From: Chitinophaga pinensis | GTDB taxonomy: Bacteria > Bacteroidota > Bacteroidia > NS11-12g > UBA9320 | NCBI GenBank assembly: GCA_945890595.1 | Contig: CAMDCQ010000043.1 | Location: forward strand, 1 to 14,721 | Direction of reading: 5' to 3' | Length of the DNA: 14,721 bases | Shown: piece by piece, positions 14,597-14,721 of the stretch | How positions within the stretch are numbered: position 1 is the first letter of the stretch | Layout: every line of letters begins with the position of its first letter | Position numbers and translations under genes: made by a program | The notes under the pieces: model-generated | What the model was told of the DNA's origin: nothing | Seen by the model: the letters and a program-made list of their open reading frames with translations, nothing else | Database searches by the model: none

Positions 14597-14721
14597 TTAA
14601 AAATCAAAAAAGCGTATAAGCTCAAAAGACTCTGCAAATTCTTGCTGTATTTGTCCGCCGCGCAATTGAGCTAAAGAGGTAACAAAATTGATATTGTTAT
14701 AACTTCTTTGTTTTTGACTCT
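14597..14721 (-). CDS. C-terminal end of an unidentified protein (5' end outside window)
   Basis: On the minus strand one frame is open from the window edge to TAA at 14599-14597, giving 40 residues that include YNNINFVTSLAQLRGG and end in FELIRFFDF. The other two frames hit stops within this stretch. Only 12 bases separate it from the lpxD ATG, which suggests the same transcript. I do not recognise the family. It is too short to assign. Confidence 0.6.
   Translation of the reverse strand, partial: SQKQRSYNNINFVTSLAQLRGGQIQQEFAESFELIRFFDF

Noticed and set aside
1..14721. Sigma-54 (-24/-12) promoters in the intergenic regions
   Set aside because: Scanning the intergenic stretches on both strands by eye, I saw no TGGC-N8-TTGC-like site, despite rpoN being present.
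1..14721. CRISPR arrays, tRNA or rRNA genes, insertion sequences
   Set aside because: No direct-repeat arrays, clover-leaf-like segments or transposase genes were seen; intergenic gaps are mostly under 180 bases.

Overview
The window looks like an AT-rich chromosomal segment from a member of the Bacteroidota, probably a Flavobacteriia-like lineage. Three things point there. A secreted metalloprotease and a nearby gene relic both carry type IX secretion (T9SS) C-terminal sorting domains. The intergenic regions carry exact or one-mismatch copies of the Bacteroidota -7 promoter element TAnnTTTG. The starts show no clear Shine-Dalgarno sequences. Most of the content is core housekeeping. I see no mobile element, CRISPR array, tRNA or rRNA, and no obvious new multigene system.

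Left part, minus strand: a decayed T9SS sorting-domain relic (39-220), then a secreted M43-family zinc protease (443-1744). Next comes a tight cluster transcribed as rpoN (sigma-54), a PAP2-like membrane protein and a PaaG-type enoyl-CoA hydratase/isomerase (4674 down to 1845). The stop codon of rpoN directly abuts the start of the membrane protein gene.

Middle: rpoN and asnS (asparaginyl-tRNA synthetase) diverge from overlapping promoters at about 4686-4747. asnS converges on folA (dihydrofolate reductase). folA in turn diverges from a small alpha/beta hydrolase gene. This last pair appears to use non-AUG starts (GTG and TTG) lying almost on top of the promoters, so the mRNAs may be leaderless or nearly so.

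Right part, all minus strand: the end of an unidentified gene, lpxD (lipid A acyltransferase), a YfhO-family multispanning membrane protein, holB (DNA polymerase III delta prime), ricT (PSP1-domain protein) and a SAM-dependent methyltransferase. yfhO and holB overlap by one base. holB next to ricT matches the order known from Firmicutes.

The observations most worth a second look are the T9SS relic with one frameshift and one nonsense codon, the leaderless-looking folA/hydrolase divergent pair, the alternating inverted repeats in the ricT 5' leader, the dyads upstream of the protease and yfhO genes, and a coiled-coil-like insertion of about 75 residues in AsnRS. All identifications come from reading motifs by eye; no database search was possible.
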